Program-made: the position numbers and the translations under genes
From: Pseudomonadota bacterium
GTDB taxonomy: Bacteria; Myxococcota_A; Bradymonadia; Bradymonadales; GCA-2716585
Direction: 5' to 3'
DNA length: 64,000 nucleotides
Assembly: GCA_005804885.1 (NCBI GenBank)
Contig: SYOX01000063.1
Span: 1-64,000 of the forward strand
Part shown: piece after piece, positions 48,522 through 57,487 of the stretch
How the letters are laid out: every line of letters starts with the position of its first letter
Position numbering within the stretch: the stretch's first letter is position 1
Notes under the pieces: model-generated
Seen by the model: the letters and a program-made list of their open reading frames with translations, nothing else
Databases searched by the model: none
What the model was told of the DNA's origin: nothing

Positions 48522-50516
48522 TCACAGGGGCTGGTAGCTGGGGTTGAACTCGATCGGCGCCGTCAGCAAGGACTGGAAGGGCAGGTTGCGGTGCGGCGCG
48601 TCCTCCACACAGGCGATCTCCACCCTCGGCTGAAGCGCCAGGCGCCGCTGGAGCGCCTCCAGGCTCGAGGCCACGAAGGAGAAGGGGATGTTGTACTGGT
48701 GCATCTGGTAGAGGTACTTGCGGCAGGCGTTGGACACCGGCTGCTGCTCGCCGCCGTGATCCCGGATGCTGATCTGAGGGCAATCCCCCACCTCGCCGGT
48801 CAGCGTGAAGGCGTACATGCGGCGATCGTAGGCCGGCCAGCCGTTCAGGCTCGGGCACGTGCAACCATTGTAGGAGTCGCAGGTGGGAGAGGTGTTCGAG
48901 CGCTCGATCCGCCGCTTGCTGTAGAACTCGCCGGGTGCGCCCTCGAAGAAGAAGAAGCAGCCGCCGTCCCTGAAGTAGCCCCCGCCGTTGTCAAAGCGCG
49001 CCCACGCCACCACGTTCGACGGCGGCGCGCCAGCGCAATCCCACTCCGGCACGTTCACCGAGGGCTGGGAGGTCGGGCAAGTTGCGTCCGGGCCGTTGCA
49101 GTCGTCGTCGACCCAGTCGCCGCAGATCTCCTGGGCCTCGGGGTGCCTGAGCGGATCGATCGGCCCGCAGTCGCCCTGCGAGCGCGCGTAGCCCTCGACC
49201 CCCTCGCCCTCCTCAAGGCACACGTCCAGCGGGCTGCTCCCGGCGCCAAAGCCGTCGTCGTCGACGTCGGCGTAGAGGGTCGTGTCCACGCAGGCCGGGA
49301 CCTCGGTCACCTCGACCCTCATGGAATAGCTGTTGTGGGTGTCCTGATCCACACCCTCGACGGTGATGAGCACCACTCCAGACTCCCGTGCGGTCAAAGA
49401 GGCGCGGGCGCCGTTGACCTCCGGCGTCGCCTCCTGGTCGCCCAGCCGCAGCCGCAGCCCCCCGGCGTTGTGGTTGAACACCCAGACCACGTCCACGACT
49501 TCCCCGGCCAGCGCGTCGAGCGCGAACACGTCCACGTCTCCGGCGCACACCGTCAGACCCGACAGCGCTCCAGGCTCGACGGGCGACGCGCTCGCCTCGT
49601 CTTCGTTGGGCTCGAAGGCGTCGGCCTCGCAGGGCTCAGGACCCGGAGCGCAGCGCTGGACGCCGATGTCGCAGACATTCGAGCCGCCGCAGTCGCCGTC
49701 GCCTCGACACCCTATCCCTCGAAAGACACACGACAAACCCAGGCAGATCTGGTCGACTTCGCAGCCGCCGTCATCGCGACAGCCGGCCACGCACGACTCG
49801 CCCTCGCAGATGTCGCCTGTCGCGCATCCCGCGTCGTTACGACAACCCGCGACACAGGCGACACCCTCGCAGACGGTGCCCGTCCCGCAGCCGCCGTCAT
49901 CGCGGCAGCCGACGACGCACAGCTCGCCCTCGCAGATCTGTCCGCCTTCGCAGCCCTCGTCGCCTCGGCAGCCCTGGACGCAGAGCAAGCCCTGGCAGAT
50001 CGTGCCCGCGTCGCAGCCCTCGTCGCCGCGGCAGCCAGGCTCGCACTGGCCCGTCAGGCAGATCGCGCCCTGGAGACAGCCCGCGTCGTCGCGGCACCCG
50101 TCGAGGCAGGCGTTCGCCTCGCAGATCGTGCCGACGATGCAGTCGCCGTCGTCCCGACACTCGACGCACTGGCCCTGGTCGCAGATCGTGCCGCTGGAGC
50201 AGCCGTCGTTGTCCCGGCAGCCCTGGGCGCACTGATCATCCTGACAGATCTCCCCCTCCTCGCAATCGGCGTCGTCGACGCAGCCGGGGTCGACCTCGGG
50301 CTGGGGCTCGGGCGTCTGCTCGGGCTGGGCCTCGGGCTCGACCTCGGGTTGGGCCTCGGGCTGTCCTTCGGGGTTCTGCTCGGGTTGGGCTTCGGGTTGA
50401 GCTTCAGGCTGAGCTTCGGGCTGGGGCTCGGCGAGGGTGCCGACCTCGACGGGCTCATTACAGGCTGGAATGAGCGCGAGGCAGGCGCACAGCGCGATCG
50501 TGTCTCTCAAGGTCAT
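48522..50516 (-). CDS. Cys-rich repeat lipoprotein with MopE-like motif and unrecognised C-terminal domain
   Basis: 664 residues from ATG 50516. Lipobox IPAC near residue 19; (Q/E)PEAQPE linker; ten roughly 21-residue repeats of the type GCRDDGGCxxGxICxGxxCV (about 75-290); a beta region (PEPCEADAFEPNEDEASASP, then a PPC-like part); then a MopE-type metal-site motif DCGPIDPLRHPEAQEICGDW with VDDDCNG. The last 210 residues (from CPTSQPSVNVPEWDCAGAPP) form a domain shared with the upstream paralogue: WARFDNGGGYFRDGGCFFFF, CTCPSLNGWPAYDRRMYAFT, SIRDHGGEQQPVSNACRKYL, YQMHQYNIPFSF. I do not recognise that domain. Confidence 0.85.
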   Translation of the reverse strand: MTLRDTIALCACLALIPACNEPVEVGTLAEPQPEAQPEAQPEAQPEQNPEGQPEAQPEVEPEAQPEQTPEPQPEVDPGCVDDADCEEGEICQDDQCAQGCRDNDGCSSGTICDQGQCVECRDDGDCIVGTICEANACLDGCRDDAGCLQGAICLTGQCEPGCRGDEGCDAGTICQGLLCVQGCRGDEGCEGGQICEGELCVVGCRDDGGCGTGTVCEGVACVAGCRNDAGCATGDICEGESCVAGCRDDGGCEVDQICLGLSCVFRGIGCRGDGDCGGSNVCDIGVQRCAPGPEPCEADAFEPNEDEASASPVEPGALSGLTVCAGDVDVFALDALAGEVVDVVWVFNHNAGGLRLRLGDQEATPEVNGARASLTARESGVVLITVEGVDQDTHNSYSMRVEVTEVPACVDTTLYADVDDDGFGAGSSPLDVCLEEGEGVEGYARSQGDCGPIDPLRHPEAQEICGDWVDDDCNGPDATCPTSQPSVNVPEWDCAGAPPSNVVAWARFDNGGGYFRDGGCFFFFEGAPGEFYSKRRIERSNTSPTCDSYNGCTCPSLNGWPAYDRRMYAFTLTGEVGDCPQISIRDHGGEQQPVSNACRKYLYQMHQYNIPFSFVASSLEALQRRLALQPRVEIACVEDAPHRNLPFQSLLTAPIEFNPSYQPL
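48922..49079. repeat. near-identical duplicated block, copy 1
   Basis: 158 bp matching 50929-51086 with one mismatch (offset 2007 bp). Further short identical runs occur towards 48690. Encodes part of the shared C-terminal domain. Confidence 0.88.
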
Positions 50517-50528
50517 CGCGAGGCTCCT

Positions 50529-51455
50529 TTATTGGCCGACGAAGCCGGGGTTGAGCTGGACCGTGGCGCTCACGAGGGGCTGGAATGGCAGGTTGGCGTG
50601 CGGGGCGTCGCGCACGCAGGCGATCTCCACCGTGGGGAAGCGCTCAAGGCGCTGCTGGAGGGCCTCGAAGTCGCCCGCCAGGAAGGAGAAGGGGATGTCG
50701 TACTGGTGCATCTGGTAGAGGTACTTGCGGCAGGCGTTGGACACCGGCTGCTGCTCGCCGCCGTGATCCCGGATGCTGATCTCGGGGCAGTCGGCTTGAT
50801 CGATCGCGGTGGTGAAGGCGTACATGCGGCGATCGTAGGCCGGCCAGCCGTTCAGGCTCGGGCACGTGCAGCCGCTGCGGCTCTCGCACGAGGGGTCCTC
50901 GCTGGCCCGCTGCACATTGCGTCGGACATAGAACTCGCCGGGTGCGCCCTCGAAGAAGAAGAAGCAGCCGCCGTCCCTGAAGTAGCCCCCGCCGTTGTCA
51001 AAGCGCGCCCACGCCACCACGTTCGACGGCGGCGCGCCCGCGCAATCCCACTCCGGCACGTTCACCGAGGGCTGGGAGGTCGGGCAGGTCGCGTCGGCGC
51101 CGTCGCAGTCGTCGTCGACCCAGTCTCCGCAGATCTCGGACGCGCCAGGGTGCCGGAAGAGGTCATCCGGCCCGCAGTCGCCTCCGTCAGCGGCCTGGCC
51201 CGCGCCGGGCTGCCCGCAGGAGGGCTCGCCCACCCCGAAGCCGTCCATGTCTGCGTCGTCGAAGACGTCCACGCAACCGTCCGGCTCGGCGACCGATGGC
51301 TCGGGCTCCTCGACGGAGGGCTCGGGGGTGGCCTCGGGCGTCGCCTCCGGGGCGGGCTCGGGGCTGGCCTCGATGGGGGTCGTGTTGACCTCGACCTGTT
51401 CGCCGCAAGCGCACAGGAGGAGGACAAGAATCGCGCACAGCGCTCTTGTGGTCAT
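50529..51455 (-). CDS. lipoprotein paralogue with MopE-like motif and the same C-terminal domain
   Basis: 308 residues from ATG 51455. Lipobox LCAC near residue 17; an EATPEATPEPSVEEPEPS linker; DGCVDVFDDADMDGFGVG and DCGPDDLFRHPGASEICGDW with VDDDCDG (MopE-like, probably Ca or metal binding); then the same 210-residue C-terminal domain as the downstream gene, with its Cys, Trp and HGGEQQPVSNACRKYLYQMH core intact. It lacks the ten Cys-rich repeats. First gene of the operon, 12 bp before the larger paralogue. A pair of surface proteins with different stalks and one shared head is a fair reading. Confidence 0.86.
   Translation of the reverse strand: MTTRALCAILVLLLCACGEQVEVNTTPIEASPEPAPEATPEATPEPSVEEPEPSVAEPDGCVDVFDDADMDGFGVGEPSCGQPGAGQAADGGDCGPDDLFRHPGASEICGDWVDDDCDGADATCPTSQPSVNVPEWDCAGAPPSNVVAWARFDNGGGYFRDGGCFFFFEGAPGEFYVRRNVQRASEDPSCESRSGCTCPSLNGWPAYDRRMYAFTTAIDQADCPEISIRDHGGEQQPVSNACRKYLYQMHQYDIPFSFLAGDFEALQQRLERFPTVEIACVRDAPHANLPFQPLVSATVQLNPGFVGQ
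50929..51086. repeat. near-identical duplicated block, copy 2
   Basis: Partner of 48922-49079; same strand, one substitution in 158 bp, borders marked by abrupt divergence. Confidence 0.88.
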
Positions 51456-51533
51456 GGGCTCAATCTCTGATGGTGTCGATCCAGACTCCCGACTCGCTCG
51501 GGCAGCGCGCGCGGGACCGAAGGCTCCAGGAGC

Positions 51534-51539
51534 ATTATA
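51534..51539 (-). promoter_or_regulatory. perfect -10 box for the lipoprotein operon
   Basis: TATAAT on the minus strand, about 80 nt before ATG 51455. No good -35 at 16-18 bp, so an activator or extended contacts may be needed. Confidence 0.45.
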
Positions 51540-51609
51540 GTAGGGCGGTGCCAGAAATGCGAACAGTTCAAGGGTGGCCCGGGTCTTGCTTTGCCACAGC
51601 ACGGCGTGC

Positions 51610-51657
51610 GTTTTTGGAACGCTGCTTTTCCCAGACCTGGTCCAACGTTCCAAAAAC
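51610..51657. promoter_or_regulatory. 12-bp inverted repeat
   Basis: GTTTTTGGAACG (51610-51621) and CGTTCCAAAAAC (51646-51657), perfect, 24-bp apart. Could be an operator for a dimeric regulator, a hairpin in mRNA, or remains of an insertion element. Confidence 0.5.
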
Positions 51658-51662
51658 CGGAA

Positions 51663-51698
51663 CATCCACTGCCGCCGCTCGTTCGGCGGCAGTGGATG
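51663..51698. promoter_or_regulatory. 15-bp perfect hairpin at the glycosidase start
   Basis: CATCCACTGCCGCCG (51663-51677), loop CTCGTT, CGGCGGCAGTGGATG (51684-51698). The right arm contains the candidate GTG start at 51692, so the hairpin would hide the start in mRNA. Confidence 0.6.
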
Positions 51699-52819
51699 GC
51701 GTACGCGGTCTCCTCGTCGTCTTCATCCTCACCCTCCACACCCTGATCGGATCCGCGGCGTGCTGCGAGCCGCAGGCCGCCTTGCCGCCCGTCGAGGCCG
51801 CCGACGCGGGCCAGCGCGCCGAGGATCTGGAGAGCCAGCGCGGCCGCGCGCTCGACGCGCTCCCCGAGCCTCGACCTCGCCCTGAGGGCTTCCGGCGCGG
51901 GGTGTCGCTGGGTTTGTTCGTCAGCTCGGAGGATCCGGAGGAAAGGCGAGGGTACTATGAGCGATTTTTGGACGAGATCAGGGCCGTGGGGGCGACCGAC
52001 GTGTCGCTGGTGGTGCGCTGGGCGCAGGCCGACGTGCGGGCGACCGCCATCGGCCCGCTCGACGGGGTGACGGTCGACGACGCCGTGCTCGTCGAGGTGA
52101 TCGAGCAGGCCAGGGCGCGCGGCTTGAGGGTCTTCCTGCTGCCGATCCTGCACCTGGAGCACATGAGCAAGGGGCAGTGGCGCGGGACGCTGGCGCCGAC
52201 CAGCCCGGAGGACTGGTGGGCCGCCTACGCGCGCTTCATCCTGCATTACGCGGCCTTGTCGCAGCGGCACGGCGTCGGGATGCTGGCCGTCGGCTCGGAG
52301 ATGGCGTCCATGGAGAGACACGACGCCCGCTGGCGGGCCTTGATCGCCCAGGTCCGGGAGGCCTTCAAGGGCGAGCTGACCTACTCGGCCAACTGGGACC
52401 ACTTCGAGCCAGTCCCCTTCTGGGACGCGCTCGACGTGGTCGGGGTGACCGCCTATCAGGAGCTCAGCCGGCGCCGCGATCCGGACGAGGCGAGCTTGAT
52501 CAAGGGCTGGGAGCCCTTCGAGCACCGCCTGCGGCTGTGGGCGAGCCAGAACGGGCACCGCTACATCTTCACCGAGGTCGGCTACCCCTCCAACACCCTC
52601 GGGGCCGCCCAGCCCTGGAACCACGCCCCTCGGGGGCAGGCCGACGTCGAGCTGCAGCTGCGCTGCTTCCGGGCCATGTTCCAGGTCTGGCAGGGGGACG
52701 AGCGCCTCGACGGCCTCTACGTCTGGAACTGGTTCGGGCAGGGAGGTCCGGAGGACCGGGGCTACACGCCGCGCGGCAAGCCCTCGCGCTTCGTCCTGGA
52801 GCACTGGTTCAAGCGCTGA
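51692..52819 (+). CDS. GH113-like glycoside hydrolase (TIM barrel)
   Basis: 375 residues from GTG 51692, chosen because a signal peptide follows (LLVVFILTLHTLIGSAACC). The reading frame is open upstream, so the start is uncertain. The catalytic part (about 60-375) has the TIM-barrel pattern of GH113 beta-mannanases and relatives: GVSLGLFVSSEDP, ATDVSLVVRWAQADVRA, LRVFLLPILHLEHMSKGQWR, VGMLAVGSEMASMERHDARW (acid/base region), YSANWDHFEPVPFWDALDVV, FTEVGYPSN with the likely nucleophile Glu, and LYVWNWFGQGG. Secreted or lipid-anchored (Cys-Cys after the signal). Substrate unknown. Confidence 0.85.
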   Translation: MDGVRGLLVVFILTLHTLIGSAACCEPQAALPPVEAADAGQRAEDLESQRGRALDALPEPRPRPEGFRRGVSLGLFVSSEDPEERRGYYERFLDEIRAVGATDVSLVVRWAQADVRATAIGPLDGVTVDDAVLVEVIEQARARGLRVFLLPILHLEHMSKGQWRGTLAPTSPEDWWAAYARFILHYAALSQRHGVGMLAVGSEMASMERHDARWRALIAQVREAFKGELTYSANWDHFEPVPFWDALDVVGVTAYQELSRRRDPDEASLIKGWEPFEHRLRLWASQNGHRYIFTEVGYPSNTLGAAQPWNHAPRGQADVELQLRCFRAMFQVWQGDERLDGLYVWNWFGQGGPEDRGYTPRGKPSRFVLEHWFKR

Positions 52820-52826
52820 ATCGGAT

Positions 52827-52855
52827 TTGATCCCCGCGACCACCCCGGCTACATT
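52827..52855 (+). promoter_or_regulatory. putative promoter of the Ig-repeat lipoprotein
   Basis: TTGATC (52827-52832), 17-bp spacer, TACATT (52850-52855). It excludes the in-frame TTG at 52827 as start; ATG 52896 lies about 33 nt beyond the transcript start. Confidence 0.5.
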
Positions 52856-52895
52856 GCGGCCTTGGCCGGCGACCTGGCCTGAGGTGGGTTTTACG

Positions 52896-55800
52896 ATGAA
52901 AAGTTCTTATTTTTCAAATATTTCCAGAGGGCCTGGCGCGCTGGCGCTGTGGGCCGCGTTGATCCTCGCGGGGTGCGCCGAGGGGATCGCCCCCGTGGCG
53001 CCGGGTCAGGAGCCCGAGCCCGCCCCGGAGGCGACCCCGGAGGGCACCCCGGAGCCCGAGGGGGAGCCTGAAGACGACGGCCCGGTCTGCGGCGACGGGG
53101 TGTGCGACGAGGGGGAGCTGGGGGCCTGCGCCGAGGACTGCGCGGTGGGCTCCAAGTGCGAGGTGGACGCCGACTGCGGCGCCGGGCGCCTGTGCATCGA
53201 CGCCGCGTGCATCGAGGGCGACTGCCGCCAGAACGAAGACTGCCCTTCGGCCGGGCACACCTGCGTCGGCAACCAGTGCACCAGCAACCAGCCCCCTCGT
53301 ATCGTCGCCTTCTCGGTGGACCCTGAGATCGTCGTCGCGGGCGAGCAGGCCACGCTGCGCTGGGAGGCGGACTTCGCCGATGAGGCGCGGATCATCGCCA
53401 CGCCGGCCAGCCAGTCCATCGGGGACGTCGAGGCCTCCGGCTCGCGCGACATCGCCGGCGTCGAGACCGTCTCCTTCCGCCTGGAGGTCTCCAACGCCTC
53501 CGGCGAAATCAGCCAGGAGGTCACCCTCCAGGTCCTCCCGCGCCTGGAGATCGTCTCGCCGCCGGAGGGCCCGCTGCCCGAGGCGACGGTGGGCGAGCTC
53601 TACGAGGCGCGCTTCGAGGCCCGCGGCGGCCAGGGGCAGCGGCGATGGGTCCTCGAAGGGGCGCTGCCCGAGGGCATGAGCTTTGACCCGGTCGCCGGGA
53701 TATTCTCGGGAAGCCCGACGCGCTCGGGGCTCTATGACATGCTGGTGCGCGTCCTGGACGAGGGCGGCCAGCAGGCCGAGCGCGCGATCTCCCTCCAGGT
53801 CACGGCCACCTTGCTGGAGATCGCCACCGAGGCGCTCCCCGACGCGCCGGTGGGGCAGCCCTACGCCGTGACGCTGGCCGCGCGGGGCGGCCAGGCGCCG
53901 CTGGATTGGTCCCTGGCCCAGGGTAGCCTGCCCGATGGCCTGTCGCTCTCGCCCGAGGGGGTCATCTCGGGGTCGCCCACGACCGTCGGGAGCCGGATCT
54001 TCATCCTTGAGCTGCGCGACGGCGCCGCGCAGGTCGCGCGGGCCACGCGCTCGATCCGGGTGACGCCCCCGGCGCTGGCCTTCGCCTTCGACGCGCTGCC
54101 CGAAGGGCGCGCCGGGGAGGCCTACGACATGACGCTCCAGGCCGTCGGCGGCGTCCCCCCCTACCAGTTCATCGTCTCAGGTGTCCTGCCCAGCGGGCTC
54201 AACCTCTTCGGCGACAGGCTGCGAGGCACCCCCACCGAGGCGCTGGAGACGACCCTGACCGTTCAGCTGCGCGACGCCACCAACGCGGAGATCTTTGACG
54301 ACTTCCCGCTGACGATCCTGCCGGCTTCCTTGACGATTGCGAGCGCGAGCCTGCCCGAAGGGCGAGTGGGGCAGGCCTACAGCGCGGCCCTCCTGGCTTC
54401 GGGGGGGAGGCCGCCGCTGGTCTGGAGCGCCCAGGGGCTGCCCGCCGGACTCTCCATGTCGCCGGGCGGCGCGCTCTCGGGCCAGCCGCAGGAGCACGGG
54501 GACTTCGCCGTGGCGGTGGCGGTCGAGAGCGGCGACGGTCAGCTGGCCGCCACCGAGCTCGCGCTCCGTATCTCGCCGCCGCTGCTCGTGATTACGAGCG
54601 CGAGCCTGCCCGAAGGGCGAGCGGGGCAGGCCTACAGCGCGGCGCTTGAGGCGACCGGCGGGCTCGCGCCGCTGGTCTGGAGCGCCCGTGGGCTGCCCGC
54701 CGGCCTGACCATCGACGGCGGCGGCGCCGTGGCGGGGATCCCCGAGGTGTCGGGCGCCTTCTCGGTGGAGGTCGAGGTGGCCGATGACTTCGGGCAGGTC
54801 GCGCGGCGCCCCCTGGCGCTCACGCTGGCGCCGAGGGCCCCCGAGGTGGTGACGGCCTCCTTGCCAACGGCCACGCTCCAGGCGCCCTACTCGGTGGCGC
54901 TGGAGGGTCGCTTCGGGCAGGTGCCCTACAGCTGGACGATCACCAGCGGCGCCCTGCCGGCGGGGCTTGCGCTTCAGAGCGGGGTGATCTCGGGCTCGCC
55001 GCAGGTCCTCGGGCAGTTCCCGATCGTGGTCCGGCTGACGGACGCCCGCGCCGAGCTCTCCGAGGCCTCGCTGACGCTCCTGGTCGCGCCGACCCCCCTG
55101 GTCATCGCGACGGCCTCGCTGCCGGCCGCGCAGGTCGGCCAGCCCTACAGCGCGGCGCTGGCCTCCTCCGGCGGCGCGCCGCCCGTCACCTGGCGCGTGG
55201 CCCAGGGGAGCCTGCCGGCAGGACTTTCGCTCTCTGAGGCCGGCGTCATCTCGGGCACGCCCTCGCAGCTTGGGAGCTTTTCGATCACCTTCGAGGCCGC
55301 CGATCAGGCCGCCCAGGTCGTCAGCGCCGCGCTGACGCTCTCGGTGGCCGCCGGGGTGCTCGACGTCACCACCGCGACGCTGCCCTCGGGGCGCCAGGGC
55401 GAGCCCTACGCGGCGCAGCTCGCCGTCGCGGGCGGGCAGGCGCCCTTCGACTGGCGCGTCGAGTCCGGCGCGCTGCCACAAGGGGTCTCGCTGAGCGCCA
55501 GCGGGCTGCTGTCGGGGACCCCCGCGGTCTCCGGCGGCTTCTCCTTCTCGGTCCGGGTCACGGACGCGCGCCAGAGCGTCGGGACGCGGGCGCTGACCCT
55601 GAGCGTCGATCCCCCTGTCGTCCCCGAGGTGATCCACGCGGCGATCGCCGGCAGCTTCGTCGACATCTCGGCCACGGGCCAGCGCCTGACGATCTCCGAT
55701 CAGGACGACGGCGTCACCGGGGCCCTGGCGCTCGGCTTCTCCTTCGAATTCTTCGGCGACGCCTTCACCCAGATCTTCGTCGACTCCAACGGCCTCGTCG

Positions 55801-57434
55801 GCTTCGAATCCTCCGCGTCGAGCATCACCAACAGCTCCATCCCTTCGCTCGACGGCCCGGAGAACATCATCGCGCCCTTCTGGGATGACCTCGATCCGGG
55901 CGACAACGGCGACGTCTTCTTCGAAGTGCGCGGCGCGGCGCCCTTCAGGCGCGCGATCGTGCAGTGGAAGGACGTCGACTTCTTCCTGGGCAATGACACG
56001 CGGCTGAACTTCGAGGTGATCCTCTATGAGACCACCGACCAGATCCAGATCCTCTACGGCGTCAGCACCCAGGGAGACATCGAGCCCGGTCGGGCGCTGG
56101 GCAACTCGGCCACCATCGGGATCGAGAGCGCCGACGGCCTCCAGGGCGTCGAGATCGCCTTCAACCAGGCCGCCGCCGCCCTGCCCGGCCAGATCCTGCT
56201 CCTGACGCCCGCCGAGGGCGGCTACGAGCTCGATGGCTGGAGCGCCCTCGACGACGACTTCGAAAACATCGGCACCACCGGCACTCTGGCGACCTCCATC
56301 ACCGGCGACGACTCGCTCCAGCAGCTCCCCATCGGCTTTGACTTTCGCTACTTCGGCGCCACCCACAGCCAGCTCTTCGCCACCTCCAACGGCCTGCTGG
56401 CCTTCGACAGCGTCGGCGCCACCGCCTTCTCCAACGCCGCCATGCCCTCAGGCGCCACGCCCAACGGCCTGATCGCGCCCTTCTGGGACGATCTGATCAT
56501 CGGGGTCAACTCCCGAGTGCTCTCCCAGACCCTCGGGACGGCGCCGCGCCGTCGCTTCATCGTCCAGTGGGACAAGATCGAGCGCCTCGGCGTCGTCAAC
56601 ACGCAGCTGACCTTCCAGGCGGTCCTCTTCGAGACCAGCAACCACATCGCCTTCCGCTATGGCCCGATGACCTTCCCCAGCGATCCCGTGGGCTTCCAGG
56701 GGGCCTCGGCGACCGTCGGGATCGAGAACGCCGGCGGGACCCTCGGCGCGGAGCTGTCCTTCAACACCGCCAACATCACCCAGGGCGCCAGCGCCGTCTT
56801 CCTGCCCGCCAGCGGCGTCGACACGACCTCCTACGAGGCCGTCGGGCTCTCGACAGGCTTCATCGACATCCAGCGGGTCGGCGCTCGCCTCTCGACCACC
56901 GACGGCCTCGACGACGCCTCCATAGCCCAGGCCATCGGCTTCGACTTTGACTTCTACGGCCAGCGCTTCAGCGCCGTCGAGGTCAGCACCAACGGCTTCA
57001 TCCGCTTCGGGGGCGCCCAGGGCGCCTCCTCCTTCACCAACCAGACCATCCCCGGCCTCGGCAGCCCGGATGGCATGCTGGCGCCCTTCTGGGACGACCT
57101 CGATCCCAGCGAGGATGGCAACCGGGGCCGTATCTTCGTCCACACGCGCGGCGTGGCGCCCTTGCGCGAGTTCATCGTCCAGTGGCAGTCCATGCCCCAC
57201 AACCTCGACGCCTCCGCCTCGATGACCTTCCAGGTCGTGCTCAGCGAGGCCGATGGCTCCGCGATCTTCCATTACGGATCGATGCTCGGCGGCACGGGCG
57301 CCTTCCACAACGCCTCCTCGGCCACCATCGGGGTCGAGAGCCTCGACGGCGCCCAGGGAGCGCTCCACGGCTTCAACCAGGCCGCCGCCGTCCGGGCCGG
57401 CGGGCAGGTGCGGATCTTCCCGATCCTCCGCTGA
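52896..57434 (+). CDS. very large surface lipoprotein with Ig-like (He_PIG) repeats
   Basis: 1512 residues from ATG 52896. Lipobox ILAGC near residue 27, Pro/Glu linker, a Cys-rich part (VCGDGVCDEGELGACAEDC, CRQNEDCPSAGHTC), one Ig-like domain, then eight consecutive about 87-residue putative-Ig (He_PIG) repeats marked by LPxGxxGxxYxxxLxAxGG and LPxGLSLSxxGxxSGxP. The last 600 residues are three copies of an about 200-residue module with FFGxxFTQIFVDSNGLVGF, IIAPFWDDLDP, IVQWKD and ATIGIES, the nidogen-like/PEP-CTERM-associated pattern. Likely an extended adhesin or binding protein on the outer surface. Repeats 4 and 5 share near-identical DNA. Confidence 0.9.
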   Translation: MKSSYFSNISRGPGALALWAALILAGCAEGIAPVAPGQEPEPAPEATPEGTPEPEGEPEDDGPVCGDGVCDEGELGACAEDCAVGSKCEVDADCGAGRLCIDAACIEGDCRQNEDCPSAGHTCVGNQCTSNQPPRIVAFSVDPEIVVAGEQATLRWEADFADEARIIATPASQSIGDVEASGSRDIAGVETVSFRLEVSNASGEISQEVTLQVLPRLEIVSPPEGPLPEATVGELYEARFEARGGQGQRRWVLEGALPEGMSFDPVAGIFSGSPTRSGLYDMLVRVLDEGGQQAERAISLQVTATLLEIATEALPDAPVGQPYAVTLAARGGQAPLDWSLAQGSLPDGLSLSPEGVISGSPTTVGSRIFILELRDGAAQVARATRSIRVTPPALAFAFDALPEGRAGEAYDMTLQAVGGVPPYQFIVSGVLPSGLNLFGDRLRGTPTEALETTLTVQLRDATNAEIFDDFPLTILPASLTIASASLPEGRVGQAYSAALLASGGRPPLVWSAQGLPAGLSMSPGGALSGQPQEHGDFAVAVAVESGDGQLAATELALRISPPLLVITSASLPEGRAGQAYSAALEATGGLAPLVWSARGLPAGLTIDGGGAVAGIPEVSGAFSVEVEVADDFGQVARRPLALTLAPRAPEVVTASLPTATLQAPYSVALEGRFGQVPYSWTITSGALPAGLALQSGVISGSPQVLGQFPIVVRLTDARAELSEASLTLLVAPTPLVIATASLPAAQVGQPYSAALASSGGAPPVTWRVAQGSLPAGLSLSEAGVISGTPSQLGSFSITFEAADQAAQVVSAALTLSVAAGVLDVTTATLPSGRQGEPYAAQLAVAGGQAPFDWRVESGALPQGVSLSASGLLSGTPAVSGGFSFSVRVTDARQSVGTRALTLSVDPPVVPEVIHAAIAGSFVDISATGQRLTISDQDDGVTGALALGFSFEFFGDAFTQIFVDSNGLVGFESSASSITNSSIPSLDGPENIIAPFWDDLDPGDNGDVFFEVRGAAPFRRAIVQWKDVDFFLGNDTRLNFEVILYETTDQIQILYGVSTQGDIEPGRALGNSATIGIESADGLQGVEIAFNQAAAALPGQILLLTPAEGGYELDGWSALDDDFENIGTTGTLATSITGDDSLQQLPIGFDFRYFGATHSQLFATSNGLLAFDSVGATAFSNAAMPSGATPNGLIAPFWDDLIIGVNSRVLSQTLGTAPRRRFIVQWDKIERLGVVNTQLTFQAVLFETSNHIAFRYGPMTFPSDPVGFQGASATVGIENAGGTLGAELSFNTANITQGASAVFLPASGVDTTSYEAVGLSTGFIDIQRVGARLSTTDGLDDASIAQAIGFDFDFYGQRFSAVEVSTNGFIRFGGAQGASSFTNQTIPGLGSPDGMLAPFWDDLDPSEDGNRGRIFVHTRGVAPLREFIVQWQSMPHNLDASASMTFQVVLSEADGSAIFHYGSMLGGTGAFHNASSATIGVESLDGAQGALHGFNQAAAVRAGGQVRIFPILR

Positions 57435-57487
57435 TCCCGCCTGCCCCCCCCTTGACACCCAGCCCCTCGGGCGCGGAGGTCCATCAG

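Noticed and set aside
48591-51470. 959-codon plus-strand frame across both tandem lipoproteins
   Set aside because: It crosses two minus-strand genes with signal peptides, Cys repeats and a shared domain; it has no start signal of its own.
54177-56366. 729-codon minus-strand frame opposite the Ig-repeat lipoprotein
   Set aside because: Periodicity only mirrors the plus-strand repeats.
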